A stretch of DNA of 64,000 bases from NCBI RefSeq assembly GCF_041146395.1, contig NC_090989.1:285869343-285933342 (forward strand), given 5' to 3'. The position numbers were made by a program, and so were the translations under genes. Of the stretch, positions 1 to 55,967 are shown piece after piece (position 1 is the stretch's first letter; the number at the start of each line of letters is the position of its first letter). The notes under the pieces are model-generated. The model searched no databases. It saw only the letters and a program-made list of their open reading frames with translations, and was not told where the DNA came from. This stretch comes from Eulemur rufifrons (Eukaryota; Chordata; Mammalia; Primates; Lemuridae).

Positions 1-18925
<18,925 letters not shown>

Positions 18926-18949
18926 GACGACGGCAATGGCCCGGGGGAC

Positions 18950-19650
18950 CCCGCCCACTGGCGGCGTCAGGAAGTCCGACTCTGAGAGGAGCCCAGCGCT
19001 TTGCCTCTCCGACCCTCGCGGTCAGTCATTGCAGCGCTGTCAATACCCCGCCCGATCGCGCTGCTGCGCCACTGCGCGTGTGCAGCGTCCTTCCGGTTCC
19101 TTCCGTTCCCCGCCCCCGCCACTGCGCCTGCGCGCGTCCCCGCGTGTTCCAGCTTGCCGGGTTGTATATTATGGCGCCTGCGCCAAACGCCTGTGCGCCT
19201 GCGCCCTGACCTCTCGTCTACCGCGCCTGCGCACATCTTTTCGGACCGTAGCCGTAGCCATAGCAACAACTGGGCCCTGGTTTCCGGTCGAGCGCGTGGT
19301 CTCTGCCTAGGGCTCTGTGAACCTTCGCCCTCCCCGGCTCTGGACGCGACTCCTCTGGTCTCCTGTCGTCGCGTGGGACCCGCTTTGCCCTCGCCCTCGC
19401 GGGGCGACGCGCACACCCCGCGAGCTCGGCCCGGGGACGCGGCCGGGAGGCGCCGCCATGTTTGCCGGGAGCTCCCGTCGAACCTCAAGCCCGGCCCTCC
19501 CGGGTTCTCTCCAGGCCGGACCGCCCACGGCTTCCCGCGGTGCCGGCCGTGGCATTGGTGGGCGTCGGAGGGCCCCCCGGTCAGCGCCCCTCCCGCCCAG
19601 CACTCGGCCTGTGTGAACCTGCTCCAGAAGGCCCCCCGCCCCGGCCCTCT
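18950..19650 (-). promoter_or_regulatory. MAN1B1 CpG-island promoter
   Basis: A CpG-dense block surrounds the MAN1B1 first exon. Visible motifs are three or four NRF1-like GCGCNTGCGC elements between about 19120 and 19235, ETS-type CCGGAA sites read on the minus strand near 19092 and 19284, and a YY1-like GCCGCCATGTTTG at about 19452-19464. There is no TATA box. This fits a TATA-less housekeeping promoter. Divergent transcription toward GRIN1 is possible but nothing in the sequence proves it. Confidence 0.7.
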
Positions 19651-19774
19651 CCCTCCTAGGGGTCCTCTCTGGGGTCTCCGCGGGTCTCTTCCCGCAGTGG
19701 GGGTTGCCGGTACCAAAAGGAAGTCGGAGGAGGGCACGAAGAAGCCCTCACGAGTACATGCCTGTAAAAAGACT

Positions 19775-20137
19775 TGTCACGGGACATGCCTACGGGTAGA
19801 CTAGTAGCGGCACTTATCACAAGAACTTCCTCAAGATGTCAGTGTCCCAGATTCACCGCTTGCACGGGGACACTCGCCAAGCGAAGGATGTCTCAGCCAA
19901 TGAGCTAATGCCAACTCCTGTAACAAAACCCTGTGACCTTTGGTCTTTGTAACCTTTGGTTTCAAAACAGCTGACGTGGACTTCTTGCCCTAAGATTCCC
20001 TTTTCCCCACCACCTCGCCCCACAATGCCCGTGGCCTGCCATGGTTTGCATACCCTGAATTGCAGTTCCCAGTTCTTCCCGAATAAAATCATTTATCACC
20101 GAGAGCCTGTCTCTGAGTTTCTTCCCAGGTTGACTCC
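19775..20137 (+). mobile_element. Possible solo ERV LTR
   Basis: The segment starts TGTCACGGGACATG, has CGAATAAAATCATTTATC followed by GAGAGCCTGTCTCTGAG, and ends near GGTTGACTCCACA. A polyadenylation signal followed by a short U5-like end is LTR-like. I cannot name the family and see no target-site duplication. Confidence 0.35.
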
Positions 20138-21252
20138 ACACGCAGCTCTGCCGTCAGTGCCAGCAGTGCCCTCAGCTTGCGTCCCTGCCCAGGATGCAAG
20201 TGCAGGAGGGTGAGTCACCAGGCTGCCAGGGCTGGGAGTGCAGGAGCCCACCCCTGCAGAGCGCCCCAAGTTTTCGGACCCCCTGCGTCTTCTGAGACCG
20301 TGGTGTAGAGCTGGACGGGAGCACAGGGGATTCCTGGGCACCCCAGAGTGGTGTCAGCCCTCGTGTGATCTCCTGTTCCCAGAGGGGCCCCCAGGGAGCT
20401 CCAGGCCTGGGACACAGCTGTGAACACCTGGTCCCTGTTCCCACCACCCATGTGCTGATCAAAAACTGCACTTGCATTTCCCATAAGCACCTTGTTTATT
20501 GGAAATGTCCCATCCATAGGACATCAAGATATCAGCCATCTTTCCAAACTCAGTTGTCTCATTAGTGGTAGCCTGAGGTTAGGGATGGTGGGCGGGGGCG
20601 TGGACTTAGGAAGGGGTATCATGAGGGAGGTCTTTGTGGTGACCGAATGGTTGTGCATCTGGGTTGTGGTGGGTGGGCTAATCCACACATGTGACGACTT
20701 TGAGCGCTGTGCCAATGTCACATTCTTGAGGTTCATATTGCCCTGTGCATCCGCTGGGGGAAAGTGGTGAAGGGTGGTTGGACTTCCTGGCATGAGGAGG
20801 CTCCCACCTGCTTTTTGAGTCCCATAGCCCTTACATTGAGGGGAGGAGAGATTGGTGGGCCACACAGTACAGAAACTGCACAGTAGTCAAGAGCCACTCC
20901 AACCCCCCTTTTCTGAACTAGTAGGAGACCACCAAGGCTGATCAGGGTGAAGGAAACCAGCAGGTGGAACAGAAAGATTCAGAGATGCAAAGAGAGCAGC
21001 CACCTGCCCAGATAATCCAGGATCAGTGGGACTAAAATCCTCTGAGAGAATCAAGGAGATCGGGCATCTATTAGACAAGAGTAGGTTGCTGTTATAATAG
21101 AAAGAGAACAGGAGACTCTTGGAAATGAAAATATTATTGCTGACAAAAAATAATTAATTTGGTAGACAAAATAGAGGAAATCTGCTTGATTTCCACAAAT
21201 CAGAAAGAGGAAGGCAGAAAGGTGACCTGAAAGGAAAGATTAGGAGTCTATT

Positions 21253-21425
21253 TCAGTGCTTCTTACTCCTCCCTGTGCGGGGAAACCACCTGTTGATCTT
21301 GTTAACGGCAGATTCTCTTTGGGGTGGGGGCTGGGGGAGGCCTGAGGCTCTGCATTTCCTGCCCCTCCCAGCACTGCTGTGCTCCTGATCCACCAGACTG
21401 CAACTGGGAACCAGCGGGATATAGC
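21253..21425 (+). mobile_element. MER5-like hAT DNA transposon remnant
   Basis: CAGTGCTTCTTACTCC at the start and GCAGATTCTCTTTGGGG followed by CTGAGGCTCTGCATTTC resemble the MER5/Charlie non-autonomous elements. It is a diverged copy. Confidence 0.45.
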
Positions 21426-21699
21426 AGGAGATTTCATGGTCAAAGACTGAGACCCTGAGAAAGAGAGAAAAGAGAAGATGGATAGAATTGTCAGAGCCTA
21501 ATGGAAGAAATTTCTTTTGGCTCAAATTCTTCCAATTCCAAGCCAGGTGGGATAGATGAACAAAACTCACCACTAGACACTTCCTTGTGAAGGCTCAGAG
21601 TTCCATGGTCAAGGAAGGTGTTGAAAGAATTCGGGGAGGAGAAATAAGTCGGCCACAAGGAGCAGTGATGAGATGGCATCAGGCTTCTCACTGGTCACC

Positions 21700-22690
21700 C
21701 TGATGCCAGAAAGCAAAGCAACACCTTCAAAACTGAGTGGGAATGACTGGAACTTTGTTCCTGGTAACATCTGTCTTAAAGTCTATTTCATCTGGTATTA
21801 GGTGGTATAGCTACTCCAGCTCTCTTACGGTTGCTGTTTGCATGGTATATCTTTTTCCAAAAAACAATTAAAACATATACACACCCAACAAGAGAGCTGT
21901 AATATACATGAAGCAAAGACTTATAAGATTGGAGAGAGGAACAGACAACTCAAAAACAATATGTAACATCACGCTCTCAATGATGGGTAGGACAGTGGAG
22001 CAAGCAGAACAGCAACAAGGACCAGACCTGAACAATGCTGGCAGCCACTGTGACTCCACTGACGTCTACACAACACGCTCCCAACAGCAGCAGGTCACAC
22101 CTTCTTCCCACTTGCAGATGGAATATTATCCAGTGTAGACCACCCACTAGGCCATAAAACAGATCTAAGTTAATTTTAAAGGATTGAAATCATACAATGT
22201 ATTTTTAATCACAATGAAATTAAAGTAAAAATAAAAAGAAGAAAGATTTGAGAAATTAATAAATATTTGGGAAATTAAAACAACACACTTCTAAATAAAC
22301 CAGGAGTCAAAGAAGAAATCACAAAAAAATTAGAAAATATGTTGAGCTGAATGAAAAGGAAAATATGTACATCAACATTTATAGAATGAAGCTAACACAG
22401 TATTTTCAGGGAAATTTTAACTACAAACATTTATATTGGAAGAAATGAAATGCCAAGCATGGGGGCTCGTGCCTGTCATCCCAGCGATTTGGGAGGGGCC
22501 ACAGGAAGCAGAAGGAAGGAAAAAATAAAGATTAGTCGTGAAACAGATGGAGAAAAACAACAGAGAAAAATCAATGAAACAGAAATTTGTTCTCTTGAAA
22601 ATATCAACAAAATTGGCAAATGTTTAGCTAGACTAGCCAAGAAAAAATAAAATTAATACTCCTCTACAAAGGTCACAGAAAAGAAAAGGA
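21700..22690 (+). mobile_element. Old L1 ORF2 fragment
   Basis: A-rich sequence with GAAATCATACAATGTATTTT, CACACTTCTAAATAAACC and GAAACAGAAATTTGTTCTC. The translation has L1 ORF2-like pieces and many stops. A short Alu-like scrap sits at about 22447-22500. Confidence 0.65.
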
Positions 22691-22709
22691 AATTAGGAAT
22701 AAAAGGGCA

Positions 22710-23025
22710 CATCACGGCCAGGCACAGTGGCTCACGTCTGTAATCCTAGCACTCTGGGAGGCCGAGGCAGGTGAATCGTTTGAGCTTAGGAGTTTGAGAC
22801 CAGCCTGAGCAAGAGTAAGACCCTGTCTCTACTAAAAATAGAAAGAAATTATATGGACAACTAAAAATATACACAGAAAAAATTAGTCGGGCACGGTGGC
22901 ACATGCCTGTAGTCCCAGCTACTCGGGAGGCCGAGGCAGGAGGATCGCTTGAGCCCAGGAGCCCTGCAGTGAGCTGGGATTGCACCCCTGCACCCCAGCC
23001 TGTGTGACAGAGCTTGTCTAAAAAA
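22710..23025 (+). mobile_element. Alu element, strepsirrhine type
   Basis: GGCCAGGCACAGTGGCTCACG start, ATAGAAAGAAATTATATGG in the middle followed by an AAAAATATACACAGAAAAAA spacer, and a partial right arm. The middle spacer is the lemur/loris type. Confidence 0.85.
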
Positions 23026-23279
23026 AGAGCCTACTCAACCACACAGCGTTTCCATTCTGAGTAAGTAGTACCTCTGTTCTCTCAGTGGTGCAGGCCACAA
23101 ACTTTGGGGTTACACTTCGCTCCTCACCCTCCGTGCACCATGCCTTGTCACCTCCACGCCTCCCCCTGCTCCTCTCGCCTGGCATGTGGATTAGCCCAGT
23201 AGCTTCCTGGTTGCTCACTCCACTTCCCCTTGCTCCTTTGAACTCTTACCACACAGCAGCGGGTGATCCTGTCTAAATA

Positions 23280-23500
23280 CTAAACTGAACCATATCACTC
23301 TCCTGGTCTACACCCTCCATTGGCCTCCCATCCCACTTGGAATAAAGCTGAAGCCCTCATTGTAGCCTACAGGTCCCCCAGGGCCTGGCCCATGGCCACT
23401 GTGCTCTCCCTGTCTTCCTCTCACCCTTTCTGCTACAGGCCACACTCTCTTGCCCTCCCCAGGGCCTTTGCACTTCCCCTTCTCTCTCTTTGTATGGTTT
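23280..23500 (+). mobile_element. L2 3' fragment
   Basis: ACACCCTCCATTGGCCTCCC, TGGAATAAAGCTGAAGCCC and CCAGGGCCTTTGCACTTCCC are typical of the LINE2 3' end. Confidence 0.65.
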
Positions 23501-23501
23501 T

Positions 23502-24180
23502 CTCACTCATTTCTTTCTTTTTTTTTTTTTTTTCATCATGCTTAACAAATATTTATTGAGCAGCAGGACGTGAGTTACTAGATCCTGATCACCAACTCTG
23601 GTGACAATTGAGATATTTACCCTTAAGTTCCTCGGGCTTCTAACCATGAACGGCTCAGTAAGATTCTGATTTCATCTGGAATTCACCTGCATTACAAATG
23701 ATCTCAAGTAAGCCTGGCGCACAGGAGGGAGCTGAGCGGGGACACACTGCAAGCAGTCCCGCATGTCGTACATCTCACAGACACATTTATTCATGCCGAA
23801 GTAGACGGCACGTACACAAGTGCACAGGGATGTTCCGTGTTCCCGCCTAACACAGCTCCCTGAGATCTACAGGCAGACGGACGTTCCCTCTCTTGTGCAC
23901 CCGAGTGAGGCTGGTTAGTGATGACCACGAGCAGGTGCGGGAGCTTTCAAAGCTTTACTTCTTTTATCTGCGCTCCCGATTTTATAAACAATGAAGCCCA
24001 TCGAGCCCATTCCGATCCAGATCTCCTGGTACACTTGGGTACAGCAGGGTTTCATGGGGACCCACACATTTTTAATAAGGCTTTGAAGCATCTCGGCCCC
24101 AGACCAACGGCTCGGGCCGCAGCACAGACCCACGGCCAACGTCCGGAAAGGTCAGAGCGTGCATCCTCGCTCATTTCATT
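23502..24180 (-). mobile_element. Processed retrocopy insertion, full extent
   Basis: Full-length ATP5MJ mRNA copy: 5' UTR (about 24092-24165), CDS, 3' UTR with AATAAA, and A tail. The direct repeats are CTCACTCATTTCTTT on the left and CTCGCTCATTTCATT on the right, two differences in fifteen. It landed next to L2 sequence. Confidence 0.75.
23915..24091 (-). CDS. Retrocopy of ATP5MJ (6.8 kDa mitochondrial proteolipid, MP68/C14orf2) with intact ORF
   Basis: The frame encodes 58 residues, the length I recall for human ATP5MJ, a small subunit associated with mitochondrial ATP synthase. Recognisable stretches are [18 protein letters not shown] and [10 protein letters not shown], ending GHH. It has no introns. 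The minus-strand 3' UTR runs to an AATAAA signal (23552-23557) and then a poly-A tail read as T at about 23518-23533. Imperfect 15-bp direct repeats flank it at 23502-23516 and 24166-24180. It is therefore a processed retrocopy. The frame lacks stops and frameshifts but carries substitutions relative to the recalled human protein, such as Cys-Cys in place of Tyr-Tyr after KP. Whether it is expressed cannot be told. Confidence 0.85.
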   Translation of the reverse strand: MLQSLIKNVWVPMKPCCTQVYQEIWIGMGSMGFIVYKIGSADKRSKALKAPAPARGHH

Positions 24181-24231
24181 CAGGTATTTTCTCACATCTT
24201 TTCGGGGAGGCATTCCCTAAAGCAGCACCCT

Positions 24232-24520
24232 GCATTCGAGTTAGTTTTCCATTGCTGCATAACAACCTACCCCAAAACTCAGTGCTTAAAACACTAATAA
24301 ACCCCTGTTGTCTCTCAGTGCAGCGTGGCAGGGTGGTTCCGCCCTAGGTCTCTCCGAGGACACAGTGAAGACATCAGCCAGGGCTGCCACCTCTGAAGGC
24401 TGCCCGAGGATGGAGGCTTGGAGGCTTCCCACATGGGTCCCTCTGTGGCTGGCGTCCCTGGCACCTGGGCCTTTCCCAGGGCTGCCTGAGTGTCCTCTCG
24501 ACAGGGAGGCTCCTGAGTGA
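24232..24520. mobile_element. Old interspersed repeat, LTR-like
   Basis: TTTTCCATTGCTGCATAACA followed by CAGTGCTTAAAACAC resembles the reverse of an MaLR-type LTR end. The match decays toward 24520. The family is uncertain. Confidence 0.4.
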
Positions 24521-26379
24521 CCTGAAAAGGAGAGTAGCAGTTGGAATGTTCTTTCTGGACCTCGGAAGTCACATTCTGCTACATACCATTCTCAAAAAGG
24601 AGGCTTTGAGCCCCGTCCAGGTCCGAGGGGGGAAACTGGGCTCCGCCTTTGGGAGGGCTGGCGTGTCGGAGAAGCGGCGGACACTTGCTGAACCGCTGCC
24701 CATCCTGTCACCCCCTGGTCCCTCGTTCTGCTGCACGTTTCTTCAGAGCGTGCCCCTCTGCGGAGGGGCCTCAGATGCTCATGCGTCTGCCATGCGCCTT
24801 GGCTCCAGGAAGGCGGGGAGTCGGGCCTCCCCACCCTGCGTCCCAACGGCATCAAGCACGCCGGGTAAGTGCTGCGTGAACTAAGTGTGGACACGCAGTC
24901 TTTCCCACAGGAGCGTCTGTGGGCACCTTGTGGTGTTGGGAAGGTCAGCCTTCCGGGACACGTGGGGCTGGGGGAGTCAGCGGGGATAAGGCCGGAGCAA
25001 GGAGGGACTGTGGAGGGACATGGGACAAAGGGAGGGGGTGGGGCCGGCATCAGGCTGGCAAGAGGCCTCGCTGCTCCTGGGGCTCCATCCCTGCAGGGTA
25101 CTTGGGCTCCAGCGCAGCTCTCCACCCGAGGCCAGCCCTGCGGTGGCCAGCCCCATGTCCCCAGCCGCGGTGTGGAGGGAGGCCTTCCAGCAGCAGGAGG
25201 AAGGTCTGTCCTCTGCCACTGGTGGCCACGAGCCAGGATTTCTGGACGTGGCTTCTGCCTATCTCATCTCCCCCACCTGTCAGCTTCTTCCTCTCGAACT
25301 AGCTTCCTCTTGATAAAAAATGTGTCCACAGGGGCTCCTGAGGACCTGTGGTCTGGGGGAGGCAGTGGCATGCTGGCAAACTCTCTCTCTCTGAATAGGA
25401 AAAAAAAAAAAATCCCTGATTTGTAGGGTTTGATGATTTCCATGGTATAAACGATCCCATCGTGGCCCATTTCGGACTCCCAGCTGTGGAGCAGCCACAG
25501 ATTGCTCAATACGTAGGTCTGCAGGGCCAGGAGGAGCCAGGCCCAGCACCCCACGGGGCGCAGTGGCTGCGCCCCTGCTGAATCCCTTTCTTCCCATGCT
25601 GCCCTGGAGCTGTCTGGGCCAGGTCTGTCCACCTGCCGGCTCCGACCTGCCGGAGGCCACGGAAGTTTGGAGGCGGCAGTTTAGCCCGAGCAACTACTCC
25701 CCACACAGAGGGCAGGGGCAGAGGGGGGCTTGGCAAACACACAGCCCCCGCCCCTCCTCTCAGCTCAGGGGGTCCAGGGAGTTTGGCTGGTGGAGAGGAC
25801 AGCGGAAGGGAGCAGGGAGTGTGACCCTGAGGGGGACGCATGGCTCCCCCACTGCACTGCTCAAGGCAGCACCTGGGTGTGGGGACCCTCCTGCCTCCCC
25901 CACTGGGGGCTTTGGCTGTTAGGGCTGTGAACCCCGAGCTGCTATTGGAAATGGTGATGTCACTGGTGGGGGGTGGAGCTTCAGCCTTCTTTCGGGTTAG
26001 GAGGGGGAAGCACAGCACACTCCAGGGATGGAGGGGAACAAAGAATTAGGATCGTGAGGACCAGAGGGACAAGGAAGGCTCTGGAAAGGGGCAGGAGGGC
26101 CGGGGGTCTGGGAGCGCACTGCGAGAGGGGCTGGAGAAGGGGAGACATGCGGGACAGAGGACATGTGGTGCAAACCGCACCCACGCTGGATGGAGCACAC
26201 TGTGCTTCCTGGTGTCTAACCTCAGTCCCAGCCGGTTCGGGTCCAGACTCCCAGTCTCTCCTGGAAGATCCAGTCCACACACGGGGACAGCCACTGTCGC
26301 CCTTGCTCTTCTTCACCCTGGGGAGGGGGTTCCGAGTCACACAGCCGAGCAGACGAGCCTCTCCCGCACTCTGAGCCCG

Positions 26380-50562
<24,183 letters not shown>

Positions 50563-51376
50563 GGCCCCCGGAGGCGCCCACCTGCCCAGTTAGCCCGGCC
50601 AAGGACACTGATGGGTCCTGCTGCTCGGGAAGGCCTGAGGGAAGCCCACCCGCCCCAGAGACTGCCCACCATGGGCCTCCGGGCTGTCCGCCCACCCGCC
50701 CTACTGCCTGGCGGGCAGCTCCTGCCGGACCGAGGTGCGGACCGGAGCGGCTGAGGACGGGTCAGAGCTGAGCCGGCTGGGCAGGGCCGCAGGGCGCTCC
50801 GGCAGAGGCAGGGCCCTGGGGTCTCTGAGCAGTGGGGAGAGGGCTTGACCGGCCCAGCGGAGGGGCTTGGAGCAGAGACGGCAGCCCCGCCCTGCGCCAC
50901 GGCGGGGGCCACAGCCCCAGCTGGCCGGGCCGCCCTCTTCCAGCACCTGCGCTGCTCGGCAGCCTGAGCTCCACCCTCTCCTCTTCCTGCTGCACCCCAC
51001 CCACGCCCCACCTCCCCTGGACCCCGCGCCGGGGCTGGCCCTGCCCTTCTCCCATGGCCGTCCCTGACTCCCCAGCAGGCAGCGCTGCCCAGAGGCGCGC
51101 TCGGGCTCCCAGCTGCCTCGGGCCTCCTCCCCCAGACTCGAGAGGGCTAAGCCCTTCTCTTCTCCTCCGTCCGGCCTGCAGCCCAGGACGGGCTTCCCCA
51201 GACGCTGGCTCGGGACTGTCTTCAACCCTGCCTTGCACCTTGGGCACGGGAGAGCGCCACCGCCCGCCGTCCCCCACCTTGTACAGGACCAGCCTTCCCC
51301 CGTGCCGCCCGTGCGCAGCCGCGCTCCGCCCCCGCCCCCAACCCGGTGTGTGCAGTGGTGATGCCTAAAGGAATGT
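50563..51376 (+). other. GRIN1: GRIN1 3' UTR (probable)
   Basis: GC-rich non-coding sequence after the C2' stop. It ends around GTGGTGATGCCTAAAGGAATG, which I recall as the conserved 3' end of mammalian GRIN1 mRNAs. No AATAAA is seen, so the cleavage signal would be non-canonical. LRRC26 ends just beyond on the other strand. Confidence 0.55.
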
Positions 51377-51480
51377 CACAAGATTTTCGGTCTGTGTAGC
51401 TTGTTGACGCTGGCAGGGAGTTTGAAGGGAAGACCGAGGGATGGGGGAAGTTTCGGGCGCCGCGGGCAGCCGCAACCTGC

Positions 51481-52579
51481 TCAGGCTTGGGCAGCGGCGG
51501 CGGCGGGACTCGCGGCGTCCGCGGGAGAGGCAGAACCGTCGGGGTCGGGGTCGGGGTCGGGGTCCGGCGGTCTCCTTGGCGGCCGTCGGGCAGCGGTGCG
51601 GCGGCGGCGGCGCGCACGGCAGGCGGTGATGACCGAACCCAGCACGAGGCAGGCGGCCAGGCTGGCGAGGAAAGACGCAGGCCCGAGCACGTAGACCACG
51701 GCCAGGTCCCGCGGGGCGAGCGGCTGCGCGCAGTGGCTGAAGGCGGCGTCGGAGAAGGCAGTCAGGCGGCTGAGCCTCAGGCGCCTCGGCGACGTGCAGA
51801 GCAGCGTCTCGGCCTCTGTGGGACACGGGCACGGCGTCAGGCGGCGGCGGCGACGACAGCCCCGCCCGGCAGGCCCCGGCCCGCGTCCCCGACCGCTCAC
51901 CTGCCGCTGGCGGCGGGTGCCGGCGCAGCCAGGTGCACAGCGGGCGCAGCGCGCAGCTGCAGGCCCAGGGGTTGCCGCGCAGGCGCAGCGAGTCGAGGGC
52001 GGGCAGGCCGGCCAGCAGGCCAGGCGTGAGCGCCCTCAGCGCGTTGTCCTGCAGGTTGAGCGCGCGCAGCAGCGGGAGCGCGCTCAGCGCCGCGGGCTCT
52101 AGGCGCGCCAGCCGATTGCCAGCCAGTGAAAGGGTGCGCAGCGCGCGGAGCGGCGCGAAGGTGCCGGGCGCCAGCACTTCCAGCTGGTTGGCGCTCAGGT
52201 CAAGCTGCTGCAACGCGCCCAGGCCCCAGAAGGCCCGCATGTGCACGGAGCGCAGCCCGTTCTCGCGCAGGTCCAGGCGCAGTAGCGCGCCCGCGCCCGC
52301 GAAGGCACCGGGCGGCAGCGCGCTCAAACAGTTGTGGTCCAGCAGCAGCGCGCTCACGCGCCGGCTCAGGCCGGCGGGCACAGCGGGCAGCGCGAGGGCT
52401 GAGCAGTTGGCCTGGCCGCCCGGCGCGCACGCGCATGCCTCGGGGCAGTCCGGGTCGCCCCGGGGCCCCGAGGGGAAGGTTGTGGCTGGTGCTTGGGCCC
52501 AGACTGGCCAAGGCGACAGCAACACCAGCAGCACCAGCAGCAGTAACGGCGGAGGCCGCGAGGAAGAGGGGCTCCGCAT
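51481..52579 (-). CDS. LRRC26: LRRC26, BK channel gamma-1 auxiliary subunit
   Basis: Two coding exons, 51901-52579 and 51481-51815, joined with phase G|AG, encode 337 residues. In order: signal peptide (1-29, ending WPVWAQ), an LRRNT cysteine cluster (CPEACACAPGGQANC), about five to six leucine-rich repeats (LDLRENGLRSVHMRAFWGL, LDLSANQLEVLAPGTFAPL), an LRRCT cap (NPWACSCALRPLCTWL), one transmembrane helix (about 265-290) and a short cytosolic tail with RARRRRR and a DPDPDPDPD run. The known protein associates with BK (KCNMA1) channels and shifts activation to negative voltages, so they can open at resting calcium in epithelia. It is tail to tail with GRIN1, as in human. Confidence 0.97.
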
Positions 52580-52659
52580 AGGGGCAGCTCTGGAACTCGC
52601 GGCGGGAGGCCTGCTGCCGTGCGTCCGCGGAGCCCGTGAGTCCTCGAGCCCGTTCCTGC

Positions 52660-52685
52660 GGCGCCTGCATAAATATTAACTCTGG
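52660..52685 (-). promoter_or_regulatory. TATA-like element upstream of LRRC26
   Basis: Read on the minus strand, AATATTTATGCAGG lies about 90 bp upstream of the LRRC26 start codon. It is the only AT-rich core in an otherwise GC-rich flank, a plausible TATA box for a tissue-restricted gene. Confidence 0.4.
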
Positions 52686-52699
52686 CCCGAGCGCAGGCA

Positions 52700-53598
52700 G
52701 TTCCTGTCCCACAGCTGGTCCCGCGCCTGGGGCGGGGGCCGGGCACACAGCCAACGCCCGGCACTGCCTTCCACCTGTCCCGGAGCTCTGGGCTCCTGTC
52801 CAGCCGCGGGACTATCAAGACCACCCCACCCCCGGCCCGCCTCGTTCACAATCCGGCGCCGCTGAGGTCTGAGCAGCAGGGCCATACCCGCCCGCACCCA
52901 CCGAACTCACGGATGCAACACACACACACACACCCCCACACCCCGCACCCTGTGCGCCCTGCTCCTCACCCAGCCGTGGCAACTCGGGCTCAGCAAAGTG
53001 ACCCTGGCACACACATACGGAGTGGCGCCTGTGCAGGGACGGTCCCATTCCAACGGTGGATGACTGGTGGGGGCCCGAGCTCGAGAGAGCGGCCTTGGGG
53101 TGGAGGAGACACTGCACACACGGGCAGGGCAGGGAAGGTACTGCCTGCCCTCCCCTCCCCCCAAAGGATTTCCTGAAACCTCAAAGGGAGGGTGTGAGTG
53201 AGTGGGGGCCAGGCAGCAGCCCCAGTCCTCCTGTCAAATGCCACTGCCTTTGGAGTTGCCAATTTCAGGTCCTGTCCTGGGGTTTTCCCAAGGTGAGGGT
53301 GGGTGGGCCCAGGATCACTCACAGCTTCATGGGACAAAACAGCAGGAAAGTGCCGGGAGAGGCTGGGCTGAGTGGCTGTGGCAGGAGGCAGGGGAAACAC
53401 CAGCGGGGTGTTCTCCTGCCCTGGGGCTAGGGGACAGCAGGGGCCTGGTGTAGGGCCTGGGCTCCCCTCCCTCCACCGATGATCAAGGCCCTATGCGCCA
53501 CGCACCTCCCATGATGCAGCCTCAGGTAGACTGTGGGAAGCCAGCAAGGGACACAGCCACAGCCACCAAATACTGTTTAATCCCCTCCCCAGCCACCC
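52700..53598. other. LRRC26-TMEM210 intergenic spacer
   Basis: Contains a short (CA)n/CCCCACA run at about 52918-52945. On the minus strand ATTAAA (forward 53576-53581) lies 18 bp past the TMEM210 stop and is a plausible polyadenylation signal. I see no other gene. Confidence 0.6.
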
Positions 53599-54558
<960 letters not shown>

Positions 54559-55967
54559 GTCCAGCCCCTGGCCTCACCACACGCCTCTGACGGAGCTGTC
54601 GGAAGGCACTGACCTCACAGTGGGCTGTTAGGTGGGAGGGTGGGGGCAGGGCTGCAGAGGGCCTGAGGCCAGCGTGAGCTTCGCCCACCCTCGGGCGCTG
54701 GGACTCGAGGAGCCCTGGGTATGGGGCAGGTAGGCGGGCAGGTGCCTGGCCATATCTGAGTTGGGGGCAGTGGTGGGGCTGGCCCAGCTGTAGGGGGATG
54801 GTCCTGTGTTGTGAAGGGTGGGGCCTCGTTCCAGCCCCTCGTGTGGGGGAGACTGGCCTGGTGTTCCCTCTCTCAGCTAAGAGTGCAGCAGCTCAGGGTG
54901 GGGTCCGTGCTCCAGCTGACTGTGTGTCACTGCCCCATCCAGGGCTGGGGCAGGAAGGGACCAAGGAGGACCAAGGGGTTGGCTTGTGCCCAGTTGCCCT
55001 CACTGAGTGCTTTGAGGAGGGTCTGGCTCACACTCCCAGCAAGCCTCAGGTCGGGAGGGCTGCTGGCACCCAACTGGCACCCCAAGGGATCCCGGACCAC
55101 CCAGGGACGGTCAGGGGGTACTGGCCACCTGCCTGAGCAGGACCACAGGCCACGGCTTCCTGGGGCAGCCCCCTCAGGGAGCAGGTGGCTGAGAAATACC
55201 TGCAGGCACCATCCAAAACTGCAGCCCAAACATGTCATTAAAGTCAGAACCTGCTTCCCCCAGTGTCTACTCCCTCTGGAGACCAGGCAAGCACTGCCCA
55301 CGGAGGTCGGCCCCAGGCTGGCATGGTGAGGGTTAACCTCAGCCTCCTCCCTGAACCTGCTGTTCCAGCCTGGGCCCTGCAATGTCCTCGCCTCCAAGGG
55401 TAGCAGGAGGAAACGCCCACTCCATAGCTGACCGGCGCCAGGCCTCCTGCCAGCTTGGGCCCCACCAGCCCTGGTCACCAGGGACCCCCTGTCAACACTG
55501 GTACCCTCCTGCTGGGGTCCTCTGGGACCAACCAACAGCCCTGGGCACAGCCTTTCTACTTACTGAGTGATGCTGTGATCCAAGACGCACCCTAGGCTTT
55601 AGGACATGTCCGGAGATGGAACCCGAAGGAACACAGAACAAAGGGTGTGCCCAGGGCCAAGGCTGGCACCACTACCCTGACGGGCCAGCCCAGCAGGTTT
55701 ACATCCTGGTTAGGACAATGTGCACACAGCCAGGACCAGGCGGTGGCTACGGACAGTGAGATCCAGACAAAGCCACTGCCTGGAGGGCCTGGCGGGCGCC
55801 AGAGCAGTCAGAGCCCTGGCCAGGGCTAACACAGAGCTCAGAGGAGAGGGAGGTCCCTCTTTCGGTGACAACAGCACAAAGACAGCCCTGGAGTGAAGAG
55901 GAGCTGGTGGGGAGAGTGACCTGGGTGCGCGAGACAAACCCTCCTTGCCTGGTCAGAAACCACAGAT

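Noticed and set aside
18967..19737. 256-codon minus-strand frame across the MAN1B1 CpG island ending [20 protein letters not shown]
   Set aside because: Only its last 20 codons follow the ancestral MAN1B1 start. The rest is GC-rich upstream sequence that stays open by composition.
19001..19804. Plus-strand 267-codon frame in the same CpG island as a possible divergent gene
   Set aside because: No recognisable domain, and GC-rich composition makes long frames likely. Divergent non-coding transcription is possible but not shown.
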